The position numbers and the translations under genes were made by a program. DNA of 22,882 bases from NCBI GenBank assembly GCA_035354435.1, contig DAOQAY010000038.1, positions 1-22,882 of the forward strand, given 5' to 3'. This stretch comes from JAKLDO01 sp035354435 (GTDB lineage: Bacteria > UBP6 > UBA1177). The notes under the pieces are model-generated. The model made no database searches. It saw only the letters and a program-made list of their open reading frames with translations, and had not been told where the DNA came from. Shown in pieces: positions 7,562 to 15,074 of the stretch (the first letter of the stretch is position 1; every line of letters starts with the position of its first letter).

Positions 7562-8626
7562 ATGGTTAACAAGGTGTTCGTCGCAGACATAAAATGCCTG
7601 CTTCCCGAGCTTTTTACAACTGAAGAAGCCATTGATGCTATATATTTAAAAGAAATTGATAACGGACGAATCAACCGTTTTGCAAAAAGGGTGTCAAATT
7701 CAGTTGGAATCAAATATCGACCTTCAGTACTTGATAGAAAAGCCTTTCCTCAAAAAGTGCTCGCCGATCCGTCTTATCATCCGCTCAGCTGGGGTAACGA
7801 AATCGTTAGAAATTTACTGAATGATCTTCAAAAAGAAGATGTCGGGTTTCTTTCTGTTTCTTACAATATAAGATCGGACAAAGATGTTTTGCCGAGCCTC
7901 GCCAGCAAGATTTCGACAGAAAACGGACTGAATCTTGATTATCCGCCGGAGGAGATACCTTATCTCGGCTGTGCAGCCAGTCTTTTTTCAATTGAATCTG
8001 CTGTTAAGTATTGTAAGAACCATAACCGGGCTGCAATAATATTTATTTTTGATCAATGTTCATGGATAGCAAATCCGACCTATGATATGGAAAATCCTGA
8101 CTTCAAAGAAAATTTGAAAACAACACTGCTCTTTGCTGACGGTGCCGCCGGATTGCTGATTATTCCAGAATCACTGAAAAACCGTTTTGAACTTCCTTTG
8201 ATGGAAATTGACAATATCAGAACTGCTTTCAAAGCTGGCGGATCTCTTAAAATGGCGGATGGAAAACTTGTTCTTGAAGAGAATTTAAAAGACATCATGC
8301 CGGAAATAGTCAGAGATATGATTATAAAACCGATGAATATCGACAAAAATGAAATTAGTGAATGGTCGCTTCATCAAGGCGGAATGCCGATACTCATGAG
8401 ATTTACCGAACCTGAAATTTTCGGACTGAGTGAAAAACAGATTGCCAGATCAAAGGAACTTTTTTTAAAATACGGAAATTTCAGTTCACCGAGTGCTCTC
8501 TTTGTACTTGAAAGCTTTTTTAACGAAAACCAGCGTGCTGAGAAAAACGAAACCGTAAAAGGTGCAATGATTTCTTTCGGAGCCGGTTATTTCATGGGTG
8601 GAATGGTATATCACTGGGAAAAATAA
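7562..8626 (+). CDS. Type III polyketide synthase-like (chalcone synthase/KAS III superfamily) condensing enzyme
   Basis: This 354-residue protein has the thiolase-fold catalytic triad in type III PKS context: Cys137 in YLGCAASLFSIE, His271 in LHQGGMPIL (compare HPGG in chalcone synthase) and Asn306 in YGNFSSPSALFVLE. The C-terminal SFGAGYFMGGMV corresponds to the usual GFGPG loop. Such enzymes condense acyl-CoA starters with malonyl-CoA into alkylpyrones, resorcinols or related lipids; the starter here is unknown. GAGG lies 6 bases before the ATG. The stop overlaps the sulfotransferase start (TAATG), so its product is a likely sulfotransferase substrate. A KAS III-like, non-decarboxylating or OleA-like activity is an alternative, because the N-terminal third is divergent. 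Confidence 0.75.
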   Translation: MVNKVFVADIKCLLPELFTTEEAIDAIYLKEIDNGRINRFAKRVSNSVGIKYRPSVLDRKAFPQKVLADPSYHPLSWGNEIVRNLLNDLQKEDVGFLSVSYNIRSDKDVLPSLASKISTENGLNLDYPPEEIPYLGCAASLFSIESAVKYCKNHNRAAIIFIFDQCSWIANPTYDMENPDFKENLKTTLLFADGAAGLLIIPESLKNRFELPLMEIDNIRTAFKAGGSLKMADGKLVLEENLKDIMPEIVRDMIIKPMNIDKNEISEWSLHQGGMPILMRFTEPEIFGLSEKQIARSKELFLKYGNFSSPSALFVLESFFNENQRAEKNETVKGAMISFGAGYFMGGMVYHWEK

Positions 8627-9708
8627 TGATAAAGAATCTCAAAATTCTCAAAATTCTCTATAAAGCGTTCGGCTTCCGTTTTAAGTATATCGGCATTTTG
8701 ATTTTCAGAGCTTTTATATCAGGAGTTATGCTTTTTTCGCTGTTTTTAGACAGGATCTTTTTTCCGAAATCTGCTAAGCAATCACTAAAAAATCCGATTT
8801 TTTTAATCGGGCATCTTCGAAGCGGAACTACTTTTGTGCACCGTTTCATCACAAAAAACTGTGATGATATTCAGGGATTTTATCTGTGGCAGATGGTTTT
8901 TCCGGCTCTTACTATGAGGAAAATTATCAGACCGCTGCTTCCGGTTATTAAAAACATCTCTTTTGATGCAGTGTATGATCCTAAAATCCATAAAACGAGC
9001 CTCACCCGTATGGAAGCTGATGATATTGCACTTTCTTTCAGATTTTTTGACGGACTTCTTTCATGGATCTATTTTTATTCATGGAACATTTTTAAAAATG
9101 AGGAATCTTTCCGCAATGAACTTCTGAAAGTAAGTCGTCAGCAGAGATTTATATGCTATCTTAAGGATGTTTACAGAAAAAATATTTATAAAAGTGAAAA
9201 GAGAATGTTTTCAAAATCTTTTTCTCTTCTTTTCAGTGTTGACTCAATTGAAAATGAATTTGAAAATCCTAAAATTCTTCTTATTTTACGCAATCCTGCC
9301 GAAGCTGTTCCATCAATGATGTCACTCGAAAAAAAGGTTCAGGAATCATTAAATAATTTCAGCAGACAGCCGGATAATTTACAAAAAAGATATTTTCAGA
9401 ACCTTTACCGGACTTCACTGTTTTATTATGAAACTTTTCATGAAGTTGCAAAAAAGAAAAAGGATTCTGAAAATTTCATGCTTGTAACTCATAGACAGAT
9501 AATGACCGGATTTGATGAGACTTTTGAGAAAATAATCTCATTTTACGGGCTGGAAAAAAGTGAAAAATTGAAAAAAGCGCTCGCTGAACAGTCCTCAATG
9601 CAGAAAGAATTTAAAACGGAACATATTTACTCTCTTGACCAGTTTGGAATTACAAAAGAGCAGATAGAAAAAGATTTTGCATTTATTTATGAAAACTATG
9701 ATGTGTAA
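8626..9708 (+). CDS. PAPS-dependent sulfotransferase, membrane-associated
   Basis: This 360-residue protein resembles the Sulfotransfer_3 family. The 5'-phosphosulfate-binding loop is PIFLIGHLRSGTTFVHRFI (residues 57-75), and the 3'-phosphate-binding strand is KILLILRNPAEAVPSMM (216-232). The C-terminal YSLDQFGITKEQIEKDF is typical of bacterial members of this family. A hydrophobic segment at about residues 21-42 suggests peripheral or single-pass membrane attachment, consistent with a lipid-like acceptor. It starts inside the stop of the polyketide synthase-like gene (TAATG) and is followed by cysC, cysD and cysN, which supply PAPS. The acceptor molecule is not determinable from sequence. 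Confidence 0.85.
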   Translation: MIKNLKILKILYKAFGFRFKYIGILIFRAFISGVMLFSLFLDRIFFPKSAKQSLKNPIFLIGHLRSGTTFVHRFITKNCDDIQGFYLWQMVFPALTMRKIIRPLLPVIKNISFDAVYDPKIHKTSLTRMEADDIALSFRFFDGLLSWIYFYSWNIFKNEESFRNELLKVSRQQRFICYLKDVYRKNIYKSEKRMFSKSFSLLFSVDSIENEFENPKILLILRNPAEAVPSMMSLEKKVQESLNNFSRQPDNLQKRYFQNLYRTSLFYYETFHEVAKKKKDSENFMLVTHRQIMTGFDETFEKIISFYGLEKSEKLKKALAEQSSMQKEFKTEHIYSLDQFGITKEQIEKDFAFIYENYDV

Positions 9709-10234
9709 CACTCCTTTTGTTATATGGTTTACCGGTCTTTCCGGTTCCGGGAAAAGCACCCTTGCAGACAGATTGTCTGAAAAATTAAAAGAATCGGGAC
9801 TTAAATGCGAACAGCTTGACGGCGATCTTGTAAGAAATGTTTTTCCGGAAACCGGATTTTCAAGAAATGAAAGAAATGCCCATATTAAAAGAATGGGGTT
9901 TCTGGCATCAATCCTTGAAAGAAACGGAATTATTGTGATAGCTTCTTTTATTTCTCCATACGAAGAATCAAGAACTTTTGTAAGGAACCAGTGCCGGAAT
10001 TTTGTCGAAGTATACATTTCCACACCTCTTAAAGTATGCGAAAAAAGAGATGTGAAAGGTCTTTATAAAAAAGCCAGAAAAGGAGAAATAGAATTTTTTA
10101 CCGGAGTAGACGATCTTTATGAAGTGCCAGTCTTGCCTGAAATTACAATTGATACTGCATCTGAAAGTGTCGAAAAATCACTGGAACAGATTTTCAACAA
10201 ATTAATATCCTTAAATTTAGTGAAAAAAAGATGA
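9698..10234 (+). CDS. cysC: Adenylylsulfate (APS) kinase
   Basis: About 178 residues, near the usual length. It phosphorylates APS with ATP to give PAPS, the sulfotransferase donor. Visible motifs are Walker A GLSGSGKST (near residues 13-21), LDGDLVRNVF, a CysC-typical SRNERNAHIKRM segment, IVIASFISPYE, the KGLYKKARKGEIEFFTGVDD lid region, and DLYEVPVLPEI. The start is ambiguous: ATGs at 9689, 9698 and 9701 all fall within the end of the sulfotransferase gene, so it is probably expressed by translational coupling. The stop overlaps the cysD start (ATGA, 10231-10234). It appears fully functional, unlike the kinase-like tail of the neighbouring CysN. Confidence 0.93.
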   Translation: MMCNTPFVIWFTGLSGSGKSTLADRLSEKLKESGLKCEQLDGDLVRNVFPETGFSRNERNAHIKRMGFLASILERNGIIVIASFISPYEESRTFVRNQCRNFVEVYISTPLKVCEKRDVKGLYKKARKGEIEFFTGVDDLYEVPVLPEITIDTASESVEKSLEQIFNKLISLNLVKKR

Positions 10235-11112
10235 ACCATCTTGACAAACTTGAAAGCACAGCAATTCACATCATCAGAGAATCTTATGCCAATTTTAAAA
10301 ATCTTGGAATGTTGTGGTCTATCGGAAAAGACAGTACAGTCCTTCTCTGGCTGACAAAAAAAGCTTTCTTCGGCCATGTACCTTTTCCGCTTATTCATAT
10401 TGACACAATGTATAAAATCCCGGAAATGACGCAATATCGTGACAAACTCACTAAAGAGTGGGGGTTGAATATGATCGTCGGAATGAATGAAAATGCCCTT
10501 GCTAAGAAAGAAACTTTCCCTGACGGTACTGTTGATAGAATAACATGTTGTAAAAACCTTAAAACCCATGCTCTTAAAACCACTCTGAACGGTGAAGGTC
10601 CGAGAATGATTTATAATCATCTTGCCGGGAAATATGAGATTGACACTTCCAAAGAATCCTTTACAGCAATAATTTTAGGTATCAGAAGTGATGAAGAGGG
10701 TTCCAGATCGAAAGAAAGATATTTTTCTCCGAGAAGTGTTGAAAATGAATGGAATATAGGTGATCAGCCGCCTGAATTCTGGAATCAGTTTAAAACTGAT
10801 TTCGCACCTGGAACACATCTGAGGATTCACCCGCTTCTTGACTGGACAGAACTTAATATATGGGAATATATAAAAAAAGAAAATATCCCCACAGTTTCAC
10901 TTTATTACAATCAGGGTGAAGGAAAAAGATATCGCTCTCTCGGTTGCTATCCCTGCACATTTCCTGTAGAAAGCGATGCGACAACAGTTGATGAAATCAT
11001 TGAAGAACTTAAAAGCGGTAAATTCTCTAAAATTGCTGAAAGATCAGGACGGGCACAAGACAAAGATGATTGCGGTGGACTGGAAACATTGAGAAAAAAC
11101 GGGTACATGTGA
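10231..11112 (+). CDS. cysD: Sulfate adenylyltransferase subunit 2 (ATP sulfurylase, CysD)
   Basis: The 293-residue catalytic subunit of the heterodimeric ATP sulfurylase, which adenylates sulfate to APS with energy from CysN GTP hydrolysis. The N-type ATP pyrophosphatase P-loop is SIGKDS (30-35), as in E. coli CysD. Further family motifs are HIDTMYKIPEM, GIRSDEEGSRSKER and RSLGCYPCTFPVESDATTVDEI, ending in ERSGRAQDKDD and KNGYM. Length and motifs are complete. It overlaps cysC upstream (ATGA) and shares one base with cysN (TGATG, 11110-11114). No cysH, cysI or cysJ is in the operon, so the APS formed here probably feeds sulfation rather than reduction. Confidence 0.95.
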   Translation: MNHLDKLESTAIHIIRESYANFKNLGMLWSIGKDSTVLLWLTKKAFFGHVPFPLIHIDTMYKIPEMTQYRDKLTKEWGLNMIVGMNENALAKKETFPDGTVDRITCCKNLKTHALKTTLNGEGPRMIYNHLAGKYEIDTSKESFTAIILGIRSDEEGSRSKERYFSPRSVENEWNIGDQPPEFWNQFKTDFAPGTHLRIHPLLDWTELNIWEYIKKENIPTVSLYYNQGEGKRYRSLGCYPCTFPVESDATTVDEIIEELKSGKFSKIAERSGRAQDKDDCGGLETLRKNGYM

Positions 11113-12761
11113 TGAATTGTGAAAAATTCCCTCTTGTTTTTGCCGGCCATGTGGATCACGGGAAAAGCACTATAATAGGACGGCTTCTTATTGAAACAGG
11201 GAATCTTCCTGACGGCAAACTTGAAGCAATAAAAAACTATTGCAAAATAAATTCACGACCTTTTGAATATGCTTTTTTAATTGACGCGTTGAAAGATGAG
11301 CAGTCTCAGGGAATTACAATCGACACTGCACGAGTGTTTTTCAGTACAGGAACTAGAGATTTCGTTATAATTGACGCACCGGGACATATTGAATTTTTGA
11401 AAAATATGGTTACCGGGGCATCCCGTGCAGAGGCAGCTTTTCTTGTTATTGCAGCAGATGAAGGTGTGCAGGAAAATTCCAGAAGACATGGATATATGCT
11501 TTCAATTTTAGGAATAAGACAGATAGTTGTTCTTGTTAATAAAATGGATCTGGTCGGTTATTCAATTGATTGTTTCAATAAAATCAGAGAGGAATTCGGT
11601 AGTTTCTTAAAAGAAATTGGAATTGCTCCAATGGGATTTGTTCCGGTAAGCGGAATTGAAGGAACAAATATCCGCAACAACAGTGAATCCACTCCATGGT
11701 ATAATGGAAAAACTGTCTATGAATTTCTTGAGTCATTTGAAAATAAAAAATCAGAAAAAGATCTCCCTTTCAGAATGTTTGTTCAGGATATTTACCGTTT
11801 TACGGAAATGAATGATCATCGCAGAATTTATGCAGGCACAGTAAATAGCGGAACTATTTCTAAAGGTGACACCATTTCATTTTATCCATCCGGGGAAAAA
11901 AGCCGTATATCGAGTATCGAATCATTTAATACTCCGGAAATAGTTTCGGCAACCGCAGGAAATGCAATAGGGGTTACTCTCGAAAAGCAGATCTATACAA
12001 CCCGTGGAGAGTTAATGGTCAAAGAAGGAGAACCCCTTCCGCAAATCTCGAAACACTTTAAAGCCGCTGTATTCTGGCTTGGGAACGAACCTTTAAAATG
12101 CAACGAAGAATATTTTATCAAAATCGGAACAGCAAGAACAACTCTTAAACTTCTGCAAATTATCAAACTCATCGACACATCGACACTATCCAACAAACAT
12201 GGTGATTCTGTAGGAAAACATGAAGCGGCTGAGTGTCTTTTTGAAACTGGTAAACCCGTTGCTTTTGACCCGATTCATTTAAATCAGGAAACAGGAAGAT
12301 TTGTTATTGTCAGCAAATATGAAATCAGGGGAGGGGGAATTATTCTTGAAAAGATAACCTTCGAGAACAATGTATATGAAAAAGGTGCCGTATCGGCAAA
12401 TGAAAGAGAGCTCCGTTACGGACAGAAACCTTTATTGATACTTTTAAAAGAGAACTCTCAAAGCACATCAGGATTTGCAGAAAAACTTGAAAGATATCTT
12501 TTTGAAAACGGAAAATTTGTTTACAAGTCTGAGGAAATCAATCTTGAAGATACTATAACAATAAAGCACCTTTTGAATACCGGAATAATTGTAATTGCGA
12601 CGGTCAACAAAATTAACCCGGGCAGTTTAAAGATTCTGCGTGAAAAACTAAATCCTGTCTGTGTCACGGTAATTGAACCACCAGAATTTGAGAATGTACC
12701 TGAGAGAATGATCAATTTTCTTAAAAAAGAAGGAGTGTTTTCAGCGAATACTTACGGATAA
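11112..12761 (+). CDS. cysN: Sulfate adenylyltransferase subunit 1 (CysN GTPase) with vestigial APS-kinase domain
   Basis: This 549-residue EF-Tu-like GTPase has G1 AGHVDHGKST (11-20), G3 DAPGH (88-92), G4 NKMD (143-146) and PVSGIEG near 178-184, followed by translation-factor-like beta-barrels. It activates CysD. Residues from about 433 onward look like a CysNC-type APS-kinase domain that has decayed. The junction ANERELRYGQKP matches the bifunctional linker, LERYLFENGKFVYK matches the helix after the P-loop, and TGIIVIATVNKINPGS matches IIVIASFISPYEES of the local CysC. The P-loop has become KENSQSTSG, and the DGD/RxxR part is missing. Kinase activity is therefore not expected. The start is ATG 11112, overlapping the cysD stop; an earlier in-frame ATG at 11070 lies inside cysD. 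Confidence 0.92.
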   Translation: MNCEKFPLVFAGHVDHGKSTIIGRLLIETGNLPDGKLEAIKNYCKINSRPFEYAFLIDALKDEQSQGITIDTARVFFSTGTRDFVIIDAPGHIEFLKNMVTGASRAEAAFLVIAADEGVQENSRRHGYMLSILGIRQIVVLVNKMDLVGYSIDCFNKIREEFGSFLKEIGIAPMGFVPVSGIEGTNIRNNSESTPWYNGKTVYEFLESFENKKSEKDLPFRMFVQDIYRFTEMNDHRRIYAGTVNSGTISKGDTISFYPSGEKSRISSIESFNTPEIVSATAGNAIGVTLEKQIYTTRGELMVKEGEPLPQISKHFKAAVFWLGNEPLKCNEEYFIKIGTARTTLKLLQIIKLIDTSTLSNKHGDSVGKHEAAECLFETGKPVAFDPIHLNQETGRFVIVSKYEIRGGGIILEKITFENNVYEKGAVSANERELRYGQKPLLILLKENSQSTSGFAEKLERYLFENGKFVYKSEEINLEDTITIKHLLNTGIIVIATVNKINPGSLKILREKLNPVCVTVIEPPEFENVPERMINFLKKEGVFSANTYG

Positions 12762-12779
12762 TACTTGTTGGACCTTCCT

Positions 12780-12823
12780 GGGGAAAGTGGAAGTTTTTCA
12801 ATCAGTAATGAATTGCTTTCCCC
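12780..12823. terminator. Hairpin between convergent cysN and aminotransferase genes
   Basis: GGGGAAAG (12780-12787) pairs perfectly with CTTTCCCC (12816-12823) over a 28-base loop, 18 bases after the cysN stop. No T-tract follows, so it may stabilise the 3' end or act as a weak terminator. Confidence 0.4.
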
Positions 12824-12898
12824 TGTTACACAATATCTGTCGTGTTGAATTAATTCCGTAACAACCTGAAAAGACGGAGTTTTTATTCAAATAAAATC

Positions 12899-13015
12899 AG
12901 AATCGGAATCGGAACCCGCACGCTTCGTAAGACTTTGGGTTTTCATCTTTATCAAGGATATATCGGCACAAATCAGAATGTAGCAGATGGAGCAATAAAA
13001 GGATTTTTGATTCGA
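12899..13015 (+). pseudogene. C-terminal remnant of a tyrosine recombinase/phage-type integrase
   Basis: The plus-strand frame encodes a fragment reading GTRTLRKTLGFHLYQ, joined directly to GYIGTNQNVADGAIKGF. Phage-type integrases commonly carry a segment like GTHTLRKTFGYHLYQ (the H-x-x-R box) and, about 20-25 residues later, RYIGINQDxIDxAMKGF at the end of the protein. Here the two are fused, so the intervening helix (usually LNHSS) appears deleted, and the His of the box is Arg. A 6-base tandem repeat (aatcgg, twice, at 12901-12912) adds another small lesion. There is no start codon and no N-terminal domain. It is a dead fragment marking a past integration at this junction. The match is from memory of the family, not a search. 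Confidence 0.55.
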
Positions 13016-13023
13016 ATTTATGA

Positions 13024-14229
13024 TTATTTATACGCTCTGATAGCGTCGCCGAGTCTTTTTGCACCTTCGATAATATAGTCGTCGTCGCAGAATGAGAAGT
13101 TGATCCTCATTGTATTTTTTCCGCTTCCGTCACAGTGAAACACCTGTCCGATGACGAATGCGACATTGTTGTCTACCGCTGTCATGAAAAGTTTCTGCGC
13201 ATCCATGTGTTCAGGAAGATAGACGAAAAGGAACAGTCCGCCTTCAGGATCTGTCCATTTTACACCTTCAGGCATAAACTTTTTGAAGCTTTCCATCATT
13301 ACATTTTTCTTGTGTCCATACAGTTTAATAGTGGCTCTAAGATTTTTCTCGAAATAACCTTTTTCCATGTATCTTGCTGCAATTCTCTGAACAAAAGCTG
13401 GCGTGCACAAATCTACAGCCTGTTTTGCCGTTACAAATTTATCAATGATCAACGGATCTGCGATGATCCATCCGATTCTAAAACCTGGAACAAATATTTT
13501 TGAAAAAGTTCCAAGAGTTATGGTTATTCCTTTTGTGTCAAGCTGATAAATGGTGGGCTGTGGAGTTCCTTCGAAACGGAGTTCTCTGTATGGGCTGTCT
13601 TCAACAATAAGAATTTCGTGTTTATGAGCAATTTCAATAATCTCTTTCCTTCTGAATTCAGGCATTGTTCCGCCAGCCGGGTTCTGGAAGTCTGGAATAA
13701 TATAAATGAATTTCGGTTTTTTACCGGCTTTTACAAGGTCAGTGATTGTGCTGTCAAGAATTACAGAGCTCATTCCGTGCTCATCAGAACATATTCCGAC
13801 AAGGTCTGCACCATATGCAGAGAAAGCCTGAATTGCACCAAGATAGCTTGGAAGTTCAACGATTACTTTGTCTCCTTCGTTTACAAAAACTCTGCCGAGA
13901 AAATCAAGTGCCTGCTGACTTGAAGTTGTGATCACGAGGTTGTTTTTGGTGATGGAAAGCCCCATGGCAACATATCTTTTTACAAGCTGTTCCCTGAGAA
14001 GATCGTCGCCTTCTGTTGTTCCGTACTGAAGAGCTGTCGAAGCCTCTTTTTCAAGAACTTCCTTTGAAATTTCAATGAGTTCTGCAGATGGAAATGTGCA
14101 AGGAGCCGGAAGTCCGCCTGCAAATGAAATAAGTCCCGGTTTATTGGTCAGTTTTAAAAGCTCTCTGATTGCTGATTTTTTCATTCGGCCTGTCATTTTC
14201 GAAAAGGAATCTTGTAAGCTAGAATACAT
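13024..14229 (-). CDS. PLP-dependent class I/II aminotransferase (MocR/LysN-like fold type I)
   Basis: The 401-residue protein has the normal length for this group. Cofactor-binding residues are visible: LQYGTTEGDDLLREQL (67-82), N183 in PDFQNPAGGT, D211 in VEDSPY, the Schiff-base lysine K244 in GTFSKIFVPGFRIGW, and R251. The N-terminal SFAGGLPAPCTFP (35-47) and the overall pattern resemble 2-aminoadipate/branched-chain/aromatic aminotransferases such as LysN and relatives. The exact amino-donor specificity cannot be read. GGAGG lies 5 bases before the ATG. It is a single-gene unit convergent with the sulfation operon. No adjacent biosynthetic gene suggests a pathway. Confidence 0.88.
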   Translation of the reverse strand: MYSSLQDSFSKMTGRMKKSAIRELLKLTNKPGLISFAGGLPAPCTFPSAELIEISKEVLEKEASTALQYGTTEGDDLLREQLVKRYVAMGLSITKNNLVITTSSQQALDFLGRVFVNEGDKVIVELPSYLGAIQAFSAYGADLVGICSDEHGMSSVILDSTITDLVKAGKKPKFIYIIPDFQNPAGGTMPEFRRKEIIEIAHKHEILIVEDSPYRELRFEGTPQPTIYQLDTKGITITLGTFSKIFVPGFRIGWIIADPLIIDKFVTAKQAVDLCTPAFVQRIAARYMEKGYFEKNLRATIKLYGHKKNVMMESFKKFMPEGVKWTDPEGGLFLFVYLPEHMDAQKLFMTAVDNNVAFVIGQVFHCDGSGKNTMRINFSFCDDDYIIEGAKRLGDAIRAYK

Positions 14230-14379
14230 AGTTACCTCCAGATTTAAATATCAACACCAGTGTTATTAAAACTTACTACTAATCATAAATCAAGGAAAAA
14301 AACAAAAAAATGTTATGGTTAAATTTCAAAAATTCCAAAATTATGTTTAAAGAAAAAAACAGATCTTTTATGAAAAAAC

Positions 14380-14396
14380 ACTATTGATCCGATAGT
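14380..14396. promoter_or_regulatory. Candidate operator: inverted repeat ACTAT-N7-ATAGT
   Basis: Perfect 5-base arms at 14380-14384 and 14392-14396 end 5 bases before the -35 of the predicted promoter at 14402, a suitable position for an activator site. It has the same 5-7-5 geometry as the repeat at 892-908 but different arms. Confidence 0.3.
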
Positions 14397-14401
14397 CAAG
14401 A

Positions 14402-14429
14402 TTGACTTGTTCAGGTTTGAGTGTAAAAT
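14402..14429 (+). promoter_or_regulatory. Predicted sigma70-type promoter for the OMP-glutathione peroxidase pair
   Basis: TTGACT (14402-14407), 16-base spacer, TAAAAT (14424-14429), 33 bases before the ATG at 14463. GGGAG precedes the start codon. Confidence 0.55.
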
Positions 14430-14462
14430 AATCAGGTACAATTTATTTCGGGAGTGCACTAA

Positions 14463-15074
14463 ATGAGGAAACTTCTCGTTTTTCTTATGATTTTTGCGGT
14501 TTTCGGTTCCTTGACAATTTTGACAGCCCAAGAAGAGGATATTACTCCTTCGGTTGATAAAGAACGGGCGTTCGGTTTCGAATTGATGGCAGGTGGCAGA
14601 TATGACAATATGAGAATGTGTGTCGCATCGCCAGCTGGAACAAACGGCGGTCCTGTTGCCGATATAAAACTGTTGATGAAATTCAGGATGTCACTTGACT
14701 GGTCGATGATCGTCACGATCCCTGTTTTCAGACCGATACTTTTCGGCGCTGCATTTAAGATGCTTCAGTATGAATCTGATGTTGCAATGGAATATAAGGT
14801 TAAAGTGACTGAAAAAACTGATTTTGTTACGGGGCCAGGCATAGGAATGAGCTATAATTACGGTAAAGGTGTTGAAAGAGAAGATAAGTTCTTTTCACTT
14901 GGACCGATGGTCTCTTATTACGCCGCTTTTGATTTCAAAGCACCCAAAAGTTATGCAACCAGATTCGGTATTCAGCTTTTCCATGTGTCATTATTTAAAA
15001 CGGTCAAAAATTTTAGTTCTGACAATTATGGAATGGTTTTTGGCGGCGCATTGAATTTCGGAATGTATTTCTGA
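14463..15074 (+). CDS. Secreted, probably outer-membrane beta-barrel-type protein of unknown function
   Basis: The 203-residue protein starts with a typical Sec signal peptide: basic MRK, a hydrophobic core at about 4-20, and a likely cleavage after TA or TAQ near residues 22-23. The rest alternates hydrophobic and polar residues with Gly and aromatic turns (for example MAGGRYDN, GPGIGMSYNYG, FSLGPMVSYYAAF) and ends in NFGMYF with a terminal Phe, as in outer-membrane barrels. The size fits an eight-strand barrel. I do not recognise a named family. The stop overlaps the start of the glutathione peroxidase gene (TGATG), implying co-translation. Confidence 0.7.
   Translation: MRKLLVFLMIFAVFGSLTILTAQEEDITPSVDKERAFGFELMAGGRYDNMRMCVASPAGTNGGPVADIKLLMKFRMSLDWSMIVTIPVFRPILFGAAFKMLQYESDVAMEYKVKVTEKTDFVTGPGIGMSYNYGKGVEREDKFFSLGPMVSYYAAFDFKAPKSYATRFGIQLFHVSLFKTVKNFSSDNYGMVFGGALNFGMYF

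Noticed and set aside
9595..10023. Minus-strand open frame of 142 codons
   Set aside because: It is antisense to cysC and the sulfotransferase end, with no family features; the plus-strand genes are unambiguous.
9698..12761. Cysteine-assimilation operon
   Set aside because: No PAPS/APS reductase, sulfite reductase or cysteine synthase is present, while a sulfotransferase is.
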